A program made the position numbers and the translations under genes. A stretch of DNA of 64,000 bases from Artocarpus heterophyllus. Lineage: Eukaryota > Streptophyta > Magnoliopsida > Rosales > Moraceae. Below, piece after piece: positions 1-11,189 of this stretch. The stretch lies in NCBI GenBank assembly GCA_025403435.1, contig CM046341.1, positions 20,297,460 to 20,361,459 of the forward strand, written 5' to 3'. Numbering within the stretch: position 1 is the stretch's first letter; every line of letters starts with the position of its first letter. The notes below the pieces were generated by a model. It was given only the letters and a program-made list of their open reading frames with translations. It searched no databases and was not told where the DNA came from.

Positions 1-1410
1 TCTGGGATTTGAGAAAAATAGGTTAAAATGAAGATTTGTGTTTTGGGAGACCTAAAACCCGTGCCTGAGATTTCTGGAAATTTTCCAGTTTGGCAGGCCG
101 AACTTTGTGCTCGGTAGGCCAGATTCAAATGATCGGTAGGCTAGATTCATCCATCCAGCGGGCCAAACCTGAAGAATGTTCGACCGATCAGACTTGTCCT
201 CCGGCAGGCCGAACTATGCTGTTCAGCTAGCCGAACCAGGGAGACCAGCAGGCCAACCAAACTAGGGCAAAATTTTGTGATTTCCATCCGTTTTCATTGC
301 TTTGAACCCTGATTGAAATTCCAACCTTATAAAATGATTTTAAAGGTACAAATGGTACACTAGGACATCATGAAATGGTTTAGTAATATAGTATTTCTCA
401 AACTAGATATTGATCGACTTAGTGTGTATCTAGGATCGTTTGTGTTTTCGCGGAGCTAACGTATAGTGGACCGGGATTACTGTGTGGGGCACTGGTACAA
501 GTATCGAGGTAGGACTTCTCCCCTTCTTTGGTAACCAGTTTCAAAATGATTTGACTTTGAAAAGGGTTTTTATAAAAATATTTTCAACGGTTGATTGAAA
601 ATGAAATTTATCGATTGTATTTCTATGACCCGTGGTCCAAAAATGAACTCCATAATGAACTTCATAATGAATGATAATGAAAATATCTGATAAATGGATT
701 TTGAATAATGTTAGAGATAAATATAAGGGCATGATGTCATATCAGAGATCGGGTCGTGTAGCGATCGACCTTGGGGGTAGGTCTCGAAACCCGGTTGGGC
801 CACTACGGTGGTGGTATTCATGTGGTTTGCCGAGGAAAAGAGAATGATGATATTTCTGGTCGATCAAATAAACTGTTTTTGGTAAGAACGGTTTTATTTA
901 AATTTATTCACTCGAGTTTTCTTTTAAATAATCTCTTGAATTATGATATTTCTTTTCAAACTAAATGAATTTTTTTTATATAGTCCTATTGAGCCTTTTG
1001 CTCACATTTCATTTATTTTCAAATTTCTCCCTCTAGGTGGATTTCCACATAGGTTCAGAGAGGACTCAACGGATAGAACTTAGGAGCAGTAGAGAACTAG
1101 TAAATTATTTGTAATAATTAAACAAGGCATGTAATGTTTTAACTTTCCTTGTGCTTGGGCTGCAGTTGTATTATTATAATGTCAGTACAATGTGTGTGCA
1201 CAAGCTGTGGGTTAGTGGAATTCATACTCGCTATATTTATTGCTTATTTCTTGCTCAATGAATTTATCTGTTCAAAGAATATGAATTCTTTTACTAAATG
1301 GTCTTTTTGGAAAATTTCATATTTTTATATTTAATTTAACCCCTAAAACTCTTGATTTTAATTAATTTAAATAATCTGTCACGTCACCTCCCGTACTCTA
1401 GGGCATGACA
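1..1410 (+). repeat. 5' LTR of G1 (3' two thirds only)
   Basis: It aligns along its whole length with about 9793-11189, the 3' LTR. Both copies share the actgagcc/ctcacattt stretch, the 22-bp GC-rich array and the terminal CGTGACA/CATGACA. The last bases, GGGCATGACA, are followed at once by a tRNA-Met primer site. The first roughly 790 bp of the LTR lie to the left of the window. Relative to the 3' LTR it has one extra unit of the 22-bp array, and scattered substitutions are mostly transitions. Confidence 0.93.
90..255 (+). repeat. 22-bp dyad-core tandem array in G1 5' LTR, about 8 units
   Basis: Units built on GGCAGGCCGAAC start near 92, 113, 135, 157, about 179 (degenerate), 203, 225 and 247, a period of 21-24 bp and mostly 22. 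The core TTCGGC-AG-GCCGAA is an inverted repeat with a 2-bp spacer. The bases between cores are not conserved, so the pattern looks like spaced binding sites rather than a simple minisatellite. It follows another dyad, CTGGAAATTTTCCAG, at 74-88. Confidence 0.85.
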
Positions 1411-1413
1411 AAA

Positions 1414-1425
1414 TGGTATCAGAGC
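1414..1425 (+). other. G1 primer-binding site (tRNA-iMet)
   Basis: TGGTATCAGAGC lies 3 bp after the LTR end and matches the standard plant retrotransposon primer site complementary to the 3' end of initiator tRNA-Met. It fixes the LTR boundary at 1410 and the element's orientation as plus. Confidence 0.92.
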
Positions 1426-1515
1426 CCAAGGTTATGAACCTTGGAAATTGTGCACACATATGTATGGCAATGAAATACCTCTGATAGTCCAAATTTTGTT
1501 TTCAGAAGTGAGAGG

Positions 1516-2695
1516 ATGGCACCTAGATGTCGTTCGACAGCTGACGTCGAGTTTGGAAATGATAAAGGTATGATGAGATCTATGTTTGTGGCTTTCCGAC
1601 AGATGGCAGCTAGGGCTAGACCGAAGGATTCTGATGTCAGTCATCGGCATACATATTTAAAGGAATTCCAGCATCCATCTATTTTGACTTTTGATGGTAA
1701 CGGGGATCTGTAATTGGCAGAATATTGGTTAGACTCGATTGTGAAGCATTTGGATACCCTTGGTGTGCCTGATTGGATCGTGTGGAATTTGTTGCATATA
1801 AGCTCGAGGGTGGTGCTAATACTTGGTGGAAACAAGCTAAGCATTTGGAATGCGGTGGCAATATCAGCTGGGACAGATTTGAGGAGCTGTTCTATGACCG
1901 GTATTTTTCGTAGGGGTATAGAGATCAGAAGGCAACTGAGTTCTACAAGTTGCAGTAGGGTGACTTGTTAGTTTAGGAATATGAGGCAAGATTCAATGAG
2001 TTGGCCATGGTTTGCTCCATCAGCAGTGGCATCGAAACGCGATAGGTGCATTAAGTTTCAGGAAGGGCTTAAGGCTCCTATTTGGTGACAGGTGGTTGCT
2101 CGGTGACTTAGGAATTTTTGTGAGCTTGTGTCGTCAGCAATATTAGTGGAAAATGATTATGTGCAGTATTGTGAGGATCGAGCAAAAGCTTCGAGAGGAC
2201 CACAGAGGAGCGGTAGGAAGAGCACCAGTAGCCATCCAACTCCAGGAAAGAATAAGCAGGGTGGCGCGAAACAGTGGTAGCAGCAGTTCATCTGGTAGTG
2301 GGCGTAGCAATCCCTACAGCTTCCATTGTCATTTTTGTCAGTAGCCAGGACACATCAAGAGGAATTGCCCGATCAGGAGTGCCCGTCTTGGATCTCAGAC
2401 CGGAGAAGGTGTCAGTCGTCAGTCTCAGCCTCAGACCCTACCTCCGCCTCGACAGTATCCACAGTTGCAGTACCTTCTCAGCAGTTTTCATATCCAGCAC
2501 AAGGGCAGCAGCCGCAGCATTTCCAATGTAGCGTCCCTCAGTACCGAGCGTCGAGTACAGCTAGCGTGCAGTCGTCTCCGTCTCAGCAGTATCGGTAGAA
2601 TAATCCAGGGCCTAGCAATGTTGGTAGAGGAAAAGGAAAGGCACCAGCGCAGGTTCATGCAATGGCATCAGGAGGTTCAGATTCCAGACCAGTAA
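1516..2695 (+). pseudogene. G1 gag (capsid and nucleocapsid), broken
   Basis: The ATG at 1516 follows the leader by about 90 bp. The first frame ends near 1713 after a match to the retrotransposon gag domain (FDGNGDL, then AEYWLDSI in the next open piece at 1714). The frame then shifts repeatedly. A CX2CX4HX4C zinc knuckle can be read around 2325-2375 (CHFC..GHIKRNC), but a stop lies inside it. Downstream is Q/P/S-rich sequence typical of the gag C-terminus. The protein would form the virus-like particle and bind genomic RNA. No intact product is possible. Confidence 0.8.
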
Positions 2696-2699
2696 TACG

Positions 2700-5600
2700 G
2701 TAGTCGATGGTACGATCTTAGTTTTTAAATCCTTAGCTCACGTTTTATTTGATACAGGTGCTACTCATTCTCTCATTTTGAGTTCTTTTATACATGCCTT
2801 GGGACTAGAGATAGAAGATTTTAATGAACCCTTAGTCATAGCTTCTCCCTTGGGGTGGGTGTGTGTGAATTGTGTATGAAATCTTGTAAAATAAAGATTG
2901 GGGATGAAATTTTGAAAAGTGATTTGATTATACTCCCCATGAGCTCATATGATGTAATTCTAGGGATGGACTGGTTGTCTAGGTATAATGCAGTTGTAGA
3001 CTGCCAACTTAGAAAAGTGACCATAGTGTCTGATAAGGGGATGATGATCACTTACTAAGGTGGTGGTGATCGGTTAATGAGTGAGCGTCTCATGAAGTCA
3101 TGTATTGGAGGGTGAAGAAATCTGGTTTGTCATACTTTTCTTACGAATCTAGAGTGCAAGCCCTATACCTTGCGAGGAAATGTAGCGATTCTGGTGGTTG
3201 ATGAGTATGAGGATGTCTTCCCCGATGAGTTGCCAGGATTACCACCGCATCGAGAAATTGAGTTTGGTATTGAATTGTTTCTGGGGACAGCACTGATTTC
3301 TATAGCACCTTATCGGATGGCGCTGGCAAAAAAGAAAGAATTGAGGAAGCAACTTTAGGAGCTTGCTGATAAAGGGTATATTCGAAATAGCAAATCTCCA
3401 TGGGGAGCACCGGTTTTGTTTGCTAAGAAACATGATGGGACTCTCAGGTTATGTGTAGATTATTGACAGCTAAATCATGTTACAATGAAAAATAAGTATC
3501 CCTTGCCTAGGATCAATGAGTTGTTTGATCAACTAGGAGGTTCGTGGTACTTCTCAAAGATTGATTTGCTGTTGGGTTACCATCAACTCAGGATTAAGGA
3601 AGAGGATATTCCCAAGACAGCTTTTGGGACCCGGTATGGGCATTTTGAGTTTATGGTGATGTCGTTTGGGTTGACGAATGCCCCGGTGGCTTTCATGGAT
3701 TTGATGTATAGGATATTTAGGCCATATATGGATCAGTTCATGATTATGTTCATCGATGACATTCTAGTATATTCTAAGACTTGGGAGGAGCATGAGCAGC
3801 ATCTCTGGATCGTGCTTTAGACTCTGCGGGAACACCAGTTGTATGCCAAGAGAGAAAAGTACGAGTTTTGGTTGACTGAGGTCAAATTTCTGGGTCATGT
3901 CATCTCTAAGCATGGTATTTCTGTGGATCCGTCCAAGATTGAAGCCATAGTGGAATGGGATCGACCAAGGAATGTAGCAGAAATTCGTAGCTTCTTGGGT
4001 CTTGCTGGTTATTACAGAAAATTTGTAAGGATTTTTTGAAGGTTGCAGCTCCAGTTGACGAGGTTGATCAAGAAGAATGTCAGGTTTAGGTGGGATGAAG
4101 AATGTGAGCTTGCTTTTCAGGAATTAAAAAACCGGTTGACTTCAGCCCCAGTGTTGGTTATTCCTAGCAATGACGAGCCGTATAAGGTTTACGCAGATGC
4201 TTCAGGACGCAGACTTGGATGCGTGTTGATGCAGCATGGGCACATGGTTGCATACAGATCAAGACAGCTACGGCCTTACGAGCGAAATTATCCTACTCAC
4301 GACTTGGAGCTCGCAGCGGTGATTCATGCGCTGAAGATTTAGAGTTGTTATTTGTATGGAGCGACATTTCAGGTCTTCTCTGATCATAAGAGTTTGAGGT
4401 ATCTGTTCACTCAGAGGGATCTTAATTTGAGGTAGCGGAGATGGATGAAGTATATGGAGGATTATGATTTCGCGTTGCAGTACCATCTCGGGAAAGCTAA
4501 TATGGCCGTGGATGTGCTTAGCAGGAAGTCTTCAGGGATTCTCGCTTGTTTGGCTCTTGAGGACTGGAGCAGGGATGCGACAGTGAGTGAGTATAAACTA
4601 CGGTATCATGAAGACTATGATCGAGTTTTGGTATATCATATGGAGGTGACGCAAAATCAGTGGTGAAGCAGATGGTGAAGCAAAATCAGTGGCAGGACCA
4701 GCATTTGCAGGAGATTTTGATGCAGATTCAGAACGAAGAGCGGTTTGAAGAATGGAGAGTGCATGTAGACGGATCGTTATATTTTTGGGAACGTCTTGCA
4801 GTTCCAGCTATCGCAGAGGTAATGAAAGCCGTTATGGACGAAGCCCATAGGTCTCAGTTCGCCATTCATCTGGGGAGCACAAAGATGTATCATGATTTAA
4901 AGAGGTAATATTGGTGGAGAGGCATAAAGAAAGATGTTCGAGAATACGTGGCCAAGTGTACGACGTGTCTTCAGGTGAAAGCCAAGCATCAGAAGCCAGC
5001 GGGTTAGCTTCAGCCGCTTCTTATTCTAGGGTGAAAATGGGAGCATGTGACGATGGATTTTCTCATAGGTTTGCCGAGGACGGAGCAGCGGCATGATGCA
5101 GTTTGGGTCGTGGTCGACAGATCGACGAAATCAAAGCATTTAATTTTATTCAGGTCGACATGTTCTAGGAGGATTCTCGGGGATTTGTATCTGCAAAACA
5201 TAGTGAGATTGCATGGAGTTCCTTTGTCCATCACTTCTGATCGAGACACCAAGTTTAATGCTAAGTACTGGAGGAGTTTTCAAGAGGCTTTGGGTATAGA
5301 TTTGAACTTCAGTACGGCGTTTCATCCTCAGACTGATGGGCAGTTATTCAGATTCTGGAGGATATATTGCGTGCTTGTGCGTTGGACTTCGGCGGGAATT
5401 GGAAGAAATATTTGCATCTGGCAGAATTTGCGTACAACAATAGCTATCAAGCGAGTATTGGTATGGCACCGTTTAAGGCGTTGTATGGGCGATCGTGTCA
5501 GTCACCGGTGTGTTGGGCAGAACCGAAAGACAGGGTTATTTTTGGGCTAGATGAGATCCATGATAGCAATGAGAAAGTAGCCATGATTCGAGATCGATTG

Positions 5601-5902
5601 AGGGTAGCTCAGAGTCAACAAAAGAGTTATGCGGATGGAAGACGTCGACCCTTAGAATTTGCAGTAGGAGATTTCGTTCTCTTGAAAGTATCACCTCGTA
5701 AAGGAGTTATGCGGATCGGAGTGAGTGGAAAGCTTGTACCGAGGTATATTGGACCGTTCGTGATCACTCAACATGTTGGTGTGGTTGCTTATGGGCTCGA
5801 CCTTTCGCCCGAACTCTCTCATGTTCACGATGTGTTCCATGTGTCGATGCTTAGGAAGTGTTCGCCTGAGCAGGGTAAGATAGTTTCATTTCGTGATGTA
5901 CA
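2700..5902 (+). pseudogene. G1 pol: protease, reverse transcriptase, RNase H, integrase (broken)
   Basis: Protease shows the catalytic FDTGATHS at 2748-2771. RT runs from about 3200 to 3820, with the catalytic FIDD in [14 protein letters not shown] near 3747-3790, and continues with [10 protein letters not shown] at 3890. RNase H of the Ty3 type (YADASG) starts near 4190. Integrase has an HHCC zinc segment near 4840-4980, the first Asp in MDFLIGLP at 5050 and the second in TSDRD near 5235. The catalytic Glu region after HPQTDGQ (5340) has a short deletion with a frameshift. At least seven in-frame stops interrupt the region, nearly all one transition away from Gln, Arg or Trp codons. Confidence 0.9.
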
Positions 5903-6127
5903 TGTAACACCTGCCTATTTTTATGTAATGAATCACGTTAAGTTAGTAACAACGTTAATGAAATTTTATGATATATGATGTTAATGTTACTAACTTTTTA
6001 TGTCAAGTTATATGACAGGTGATGACCGCATGTAATCGTTGTGCTCAAGTGTTCATGATTATTTTAATGTATGTTTAATTATGATGTAATGATGACTTAA
6101 ATATTTTAATGTTTGGTATTTAAGGAC

Positions 6128-6225
6128 AGTTCGACAGGCCGAACAGTCTGCCAAAGATAGACAGGCCAAAGGAAACCATCGGTAGGCCGAACGTGGTGGA
6201 ACCAACAGGCCGAACACAGCTGACG
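6128..6225 (+). repeat. 21-22-bp dyad-core array, left cluster of solo LTR
   Basis: Cores of the GRCAGGCCGAAC type start near 6133, 6160, 6181 and 6204. This is the same orientation as in the G1 LTR, although the LTR is otherwise dissimilar. The cluster lies about 230 bp from the left LTR terminus. Confidence 0.75.
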
Positions 6226-8289
6226 AGCAGTCAGCAGAAATCTCTCCAAATTTATGACTGAGTTAATTACGTTAAATGGGTGATTCATTGTGATTAATTG
6301 GCATAATAATGGAATAATTTTGTCAGTTAAGGAAATTAAAAGGTTAACTCTACATTGATTTGTCTGATTTTAAATGGTTTCCCATTTTAAGAGGGCAAAA
6401 CATGGTAAGTATAGAGTGATTGTTTGACTTTTCTTCTTTCTTTCCTTTTCTCCACGCCAATTAGCACCATTTGAGTCAGAAAATTCTGACTTAATGGAGG
6501 GAATTGAATTCCCATCAATTATGCTCATTATGTTAAAATTTTTAATGTTCCGTTTTTATTTTTTTTTTCTCATTCTCATGTTTCTCTCTCTCAAACTTCT
6601 GAGACGTTTGTTTTTTTCATTCTTCTTCTCTTCTCCACGAATCCTATCTCCCTCTCTCTCAAAAATTCTCTGCAAGTATTGAAAGAAAAAAAAAAGGTTA
6701 TTTTCGTTGGTTAAATTTAAGAATTTTGAGAAGAAATTTTCAAGGTAAGAACTTTTCTGGTAATTTTGAAAAGAATTCTTCTCCTCCAATCGCTTGCAAA
6801 AATCTTTCTATAGGTATTGTATTTTTGCCCTAAGTTTTAATATGATGTTCATGTGTGTATTGGGTGTTGTTTTTCCAAGTTTCATGTTATTCTGGTGTTT
6901 TTATGAAAAATATGAATTTTCTATCCTTTACCCCTTACAGTAAAATATTACTGTTTAACATTGATGCATGAAAAATGTAATGTTTATTCAAGACGTAAAT
7001 GAATGATGTTTTCATGAAAGTTGTCAAGAATGTACATGTATAATGTATGATGAATGTATTTTATTTTATGAAATGTTTTATAAGTTTAAAGGATTTTGAT
7101 TGATGATGAAATATTTTTATGATGTTGGAATATATGATAATAAGATGTTTGTATGAATTTTTAAAATGTAGGTATATTAAATTATTAGAAAACGTTTTCA
7201 AAAGATTTTCATATTTATAATGTATGAAATGTTTTGATGATAATATTTAAGGAAACATGTTATGAATAATGTTTATATATGATGATAATTTTATGTTGTC
7301 ACAATGATGATTATGAATTGTGTTTGTAATATGAGATGAATGTATATATGAATGTTATATGAATGATTGTTTTATGATAAGTATTAATTTTATTGTATTT
7401 TTAAATGGATAAATGGCATGAACACTCAAAGAAACGAGCACTTCGAGACCGCGACATCGTCACCAAAAGTATATTAAGGTTAAGTAAGCTAGCGTTAAGG
7501 TAAGTACATTCTCACTTGCAACATGATACGTTTTACAAGGTTTGATGATATATTCACAAGTTATTCATGATGATTTTATGGTTATTTTTCCTTAAAGGAT
7601 TTCTTATGAAAAATTATCATGATTTAGAGTTATGTATGTATGATGATGACATGTTTCAAAGTATGAAAATTATGTATTATGTATCACCTAATAAGTGTTG
7701 CACACCAATGTTATGAAATGAAATGTTATGATGTCATGTTTGGTTTGGGATTAGCTACCCTTCTCCTCTCATGACGGCGCGCCTACAATGATGTTCATGG
7801 TGCAACACTTGGGCCCTTAAGATAAAATGGAATAAGTTTTAATATGGTTAATGTAATGAAAGATATGTTTCTATGAAATTGTGCTTAAGGCACTTTTATG
7901 ATACGATGACAATGATAATGATGATGATGTATATGAAATGTTTTTAAATATGAGAATTATATGTACTTACTAAGCATTAGCTTAATCAAGTTTTATGTCA
8001 TGCTGCAGATAAGGGTAAGAAAACCATGGAATAGGCGGAGGACATGGGAAGGCGTGTGAGCACAAAGCACGATGAATTGTAACTGGAAGAACGCCAAGAA
8101 GAATTTTTTTTTATGTTTTAATTCAAGTTTTATATTTTGAACATATTTTTTTTATGTTAAGTTTTAAGAATACTTGAACTATGGTTTTATACTTTATTTT
8201 ATCATTTTAAAGAATTTTGATCTTTCTGCAATTTTTATGAAAAGTTAACTCTGTTTTACAAATTAAGTTTTTCTCCAGGATCTTGGCTC

Positions 8290-8462
8290 GGTCGGCCTGC
8301 CGAAGGTCATGGGTCGGCCTGCCGATGTTTGGAAGTTCGGCCTACTGATCACGTTTTAGCTTGCCGGATGATGATGAGTTTTTAATCCAGATTTGCAAGG
8401 TCTCTACCGGCCTGCCGATCATGTTCGGCCTGCCGAAGTCCCAAGTTCGGCCTGCCGAACTG
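8290..8462 (-). repeat. 21-22-bp dyad-core array, right cluster of solo LTR (inverted)
   Basis: GGCCTGCCGA cores start near 8294, 8316, 8339, 8409, 8427 and 8449. They are in the opposite orientation to the left cluster of the same LTR, about 320 bp from its right terminus. The two clusters could pair with each other in a transcript that spans the LTR. Confidence 0.75.
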
Positions 8463-8784
8463 TTGGGGTAAATGAGTTATAAACAATGTGATGTTTTAAA
8501 CGATGTGGTGTTTTTATAAGTTACGATTTTACAACTTGGTATACCTATTCTATAAAAATAATTTTATGATTAATTTAAAGTATCATTAAATAAATGATGA
8601 TATGGAATAAGTTAAACAATGATATTGTTTTATAAAAAAAATGTATGAATGGGTCCTGGTTAAGTATGTTTAATTAAAGTATCGTATAAGTTTTGGGCTT
8701 ATGTTCTTGTTTAAAGTTTAAACAAGTATGAATCTATGAAAGTAACGACATATGTGACGTCCATAAAGGGGGTGTTACAGTACA

Positions 8785-8968
8785 GGTTCGGGAAGATATG
8801 ACGTACGAGGAGGTGCCGATTCAGATTATCGATCGAAAAGTAATAAGTTTGCGCCGTTGTGAGATACCATTAGTAAAGGTTGTGTGGCGGCATCACAGGA
8901 TTGATGAAGCCACTTGGGAACTAGAGTCGAGTATGCGGGAGTTGTATCCGCATTTGTTTTGTTTTTAA
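8785..8968 (+). pseudogene. G1 pol C-terminus with chromodomain-like segment
   Basis: The open reading VREDMTYEEVPIQIIDRK, then KVVWRHHRIDEATWELES and a stop at 8966-8968, matches the end of chromovirus integrases. There a chromodomain of the form V.V.W..H...ATWE helps target integration to marked chromatin. It resumes the pol frame that is cut at 5902 by the solo LTR insertion. Between its stop and the 3' LTR lie only about 50 bp ending in the polypurine tract. Confidence 0.85.
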
Positions 8969-9016
8969 ATTGATTTCTAAATTTCGAGGGCAAAATTTCT
9001 TTTAGGGGTGGAGAGT

Positions 9017-11189
9017 TGTAACGCCCCGAAATTTATTTAATGATATTGTAGTGTAAAATGATGAATTAGTGTGCCATAACTAAGTTTCAAAAATTAATTT
9101 GATCATTTGGTTAAATTTTGAGTTTTAGGTTGTTTTGTTATTTTAATGAATTCTAATGATTTTTTATTGTTTTAAAATGTTATTTTGGGATCTTAAGACA
9201 AAACAATTTGTAAAATGTTAAATATATTTGGTTTTACAAAACCGTGGGTGGCACATGGTTTTCACACAGTAAAACCGCCCACTTTTCTCTCTATTTAATC
9301 TCTCTCTCACTCTTTCTCTCATTCTCACACTCTCTCTCTCTCTCCCCGTGACACTCTCTCTCTCACTCTCCCTCTCGGTTTCTCTCATTCTCTCTCTTTT
9401 TTCTCTCAAATTTTTGAAGCAAAATTTGAATCCAAGCTTCGGGTTCATGAGTAGGAAGCTCAAGGACGTGATTTGGTAACCAAGAACGTGATTTAAAGCT
9501 TCGATTCGAGGTTAGTTTTGAAATTTCTAAACTTTTTCTAAATTTTCAATTTTACATGCATTTTGAAATCTAAGTTTGTTTGAGCTTAGAAAACCCTTGA
9601 TTTGAGTTAAAGGAACTTAGAACAACTAGAATCTATGCTTTGTTTGAAGAAAAACGGATTAGATTCAAGATTTTTTATTTTTTCTCATTTTTCCCTATTT
9701 TTGGATTTTCTTGGATTTTGTGTTCAAATCTTGTTTAAATGAGTTCAAAAGTGTCCTAGTATGTTTTTTTATCATCTATGATTGTTTTCTATGACTAGGA
9801 TTTGAGAAAAATAGGTTAAAATGAAGATTTGGGTTTTGGGAGACCCAAAACCCATGCCTGAGATTTCTGGAAATTTTCCAGTTCGGCAGACCGAATTCAA
9901 ATGATCGGCAGGCCAGGTTCATCCATCCGGCAGGCTGAACCTAAAGAATGTTCGGTGGACCAGACTTGTCCTCCGGCAGGCTAAACTATGTTGTTCGGCC
10001 GGCCGAACCAGGGAGACCGGTAGGCCGACCGAACTAGGGCAAAATTTTGTGATTTCCATTCGTTTTCATTGCTTTGAACCCTGATTGAAATTCCAACTTT
10101 ATAAAATGATTTTCAAGGTACAAATGGCACACTAGGACATCATGAAATGGTTTAGTAATATAGTATGTCTCAAACTAGATATTGATCGACTTAGTGTGTA
10201 TCTAGGATCGTTTGTGTTTCTGCGAAGCTAACGCATAGTGGGCCAGGATTACGGTGTGGGGCACCAGTACGGGTATCGAGGTAGGACTTCTACCCCTTCT
10301 TTGGTAACCCAGTTTCAAAATGATTTGGCTTTGAAAAGGGTTTTTATAAAAATATTTTCAACGGTTGATTGAAAATGAAATTTATCGGTTGTATTTCTAT
10401 GACCCGTGGTCAAAAAATGAACTCCATAATGAATGATATTGAAAATATCTGGTAAATGGATTTTGAATAATGCTAGAGATAAATATAAGGGCATGATGCC
10501 ATATCAGAGATCGGATCATGTAGCAATCGACCTTGGGGGCAGGTCCTGAAACCTAGCTGGGCCACTACGGTGGTGATATTCATGTGGTTTGCCTAGGAAA
10601 AAAGAATGATGATATTTCTGGTCGATCGAATAAACTGTTTTGGGTAAGAACGGTTTTATTTAAATTTATTTACTCGAGTTTTCTTTTAAATAATCTCTTG
10701 AATTATGATATTTCTTTTCAAACCGAATGAATTTTTTTTATATAATCCTACTGAGCCTTTCGCTCACATTTCATTTGTTTTCAAATTTCCCCCTCTAGGT
10801 GGATTTTCACATAGGTTCAAAGAGGACTCAATGGACAGAACTCAGGAGCAGTAGAGAACTAGTAAATTATTTGTAATAATTAAACAAGGCATATAATGTT
10901 TTAACTTTCTTTGTGCTTGGGCTGCGGTTGTATTATTATAATGTCAGTACAATGTGTGTGCACAAGCTGTAGGTTAGTGGAATCCATACTCGCTATATTT
11001 ATTACTTATTTCCTACTCAATGAATTTATCTGCTCAAAGAATATGAATTCTTTTACTAAATGGTCTTTTTGGAAACTTTCATATTTTTATATTTAATTTA
11101 ACCCTTAAAACTCTTGATTTTAATTAAATTCTCATTTTAATTAATTTAAATAATCTACCACGTCATCTCCCGTACTCCGGGGCGTGACA
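9017..11189 (+). repeat. 3' LTR of G1, complete (2173 bp)
   Basis: It starts TGTAACGCCCCG directly after the polypurine tract AGGGGTGGAGAG (9004-9015) and ends GGGGCGTGACA at 11189. A possible TATA-like sequence (TATTTAAT, about 9292) is followed by a long CT-rich tract (9300-9400) that may mark the start of R. The 22-bp array here (about 9884-10035) has about seven units against eight in the 5' LTR. The missing unit corresponds to about 102-125 of the 5' copy. Confidence 0.93.
9884..10035 (+). repeat. 22-bp dyad-core tandem array in G1 3' LTR, about 7 units
   Basis: This is the same array as at 90-255, one unit shorter. One unit, GTTCGGCCGGCCGAAC near 10001, is an uninterrupted palindrome. 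Most other units have one or two C-to-T or G-to-A changes in the core. Confidence 0.85.

Larger units (their letters stand above)
5903..8779 (+). mobile_element. Solo LTR (2877 bp) inserted in G1 pol, TSD GTACA
   Basis: The insert starts TGTAACACC and ends GGTGTTACA, perfect inverted termini of the Ty3 type, and is flanked by the 5-bp duplication GTACA at 5898-5902 and 8780-8784. There is no primer site, polypurine tract, coding region or second LTR inside, so it is a solo LTR left by LTR-LTR recombination. The interior is AT-rich, with pyrimidine tracts (6540-6680) and no protein-coding frame. It differs from the G1 LTR and so belongs to another family. It carries two clusters of the 21-22-bp dyad motif in opposite orientation. 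Confidence 0.88.
1..11189 (+). mobile_element. Ty3/gypsy chromovirus G1, 5'-truncated by the window edge
   Basis: An LTR retrotransposon with the order partial 5' LTR, primer-binding site, gag, protease, RT, RNase H, integrase, chromodomain, polypurine tract, 3' LTR. The order PR-RT-RH-IN places it in Ty3/gypsy, and the C-terminal chromodomain-like segment after integrase makes it a chromovirus. The 2.2-kb LTRs suggest the Tekay/Del lineage, which is an inference. The element is dead: gag and pol carry many stops and frameshifts, and a solo LTR of another family sits in the integrase-chromodomain linker. Its left end and left target duplication lie outside the window, so its own TSD cannot be tested. 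Confidence 0.93.

Noticed and set aside
90..255. CRISPR-like array (conserved cores with variable spacers of regular length)
   Set aside because: Period and unit are too short, the core is degenerate, no cas genes are present, and the host is a plant. It is an LTR-internal tandem motif.
9218..9463. Minus-strand frame rich in Arg and Glu
   Set aside because: It is the translation of the CT-rich tract of the LTR. The apparent R/E repeats come from CTCTCT, not from a protein.
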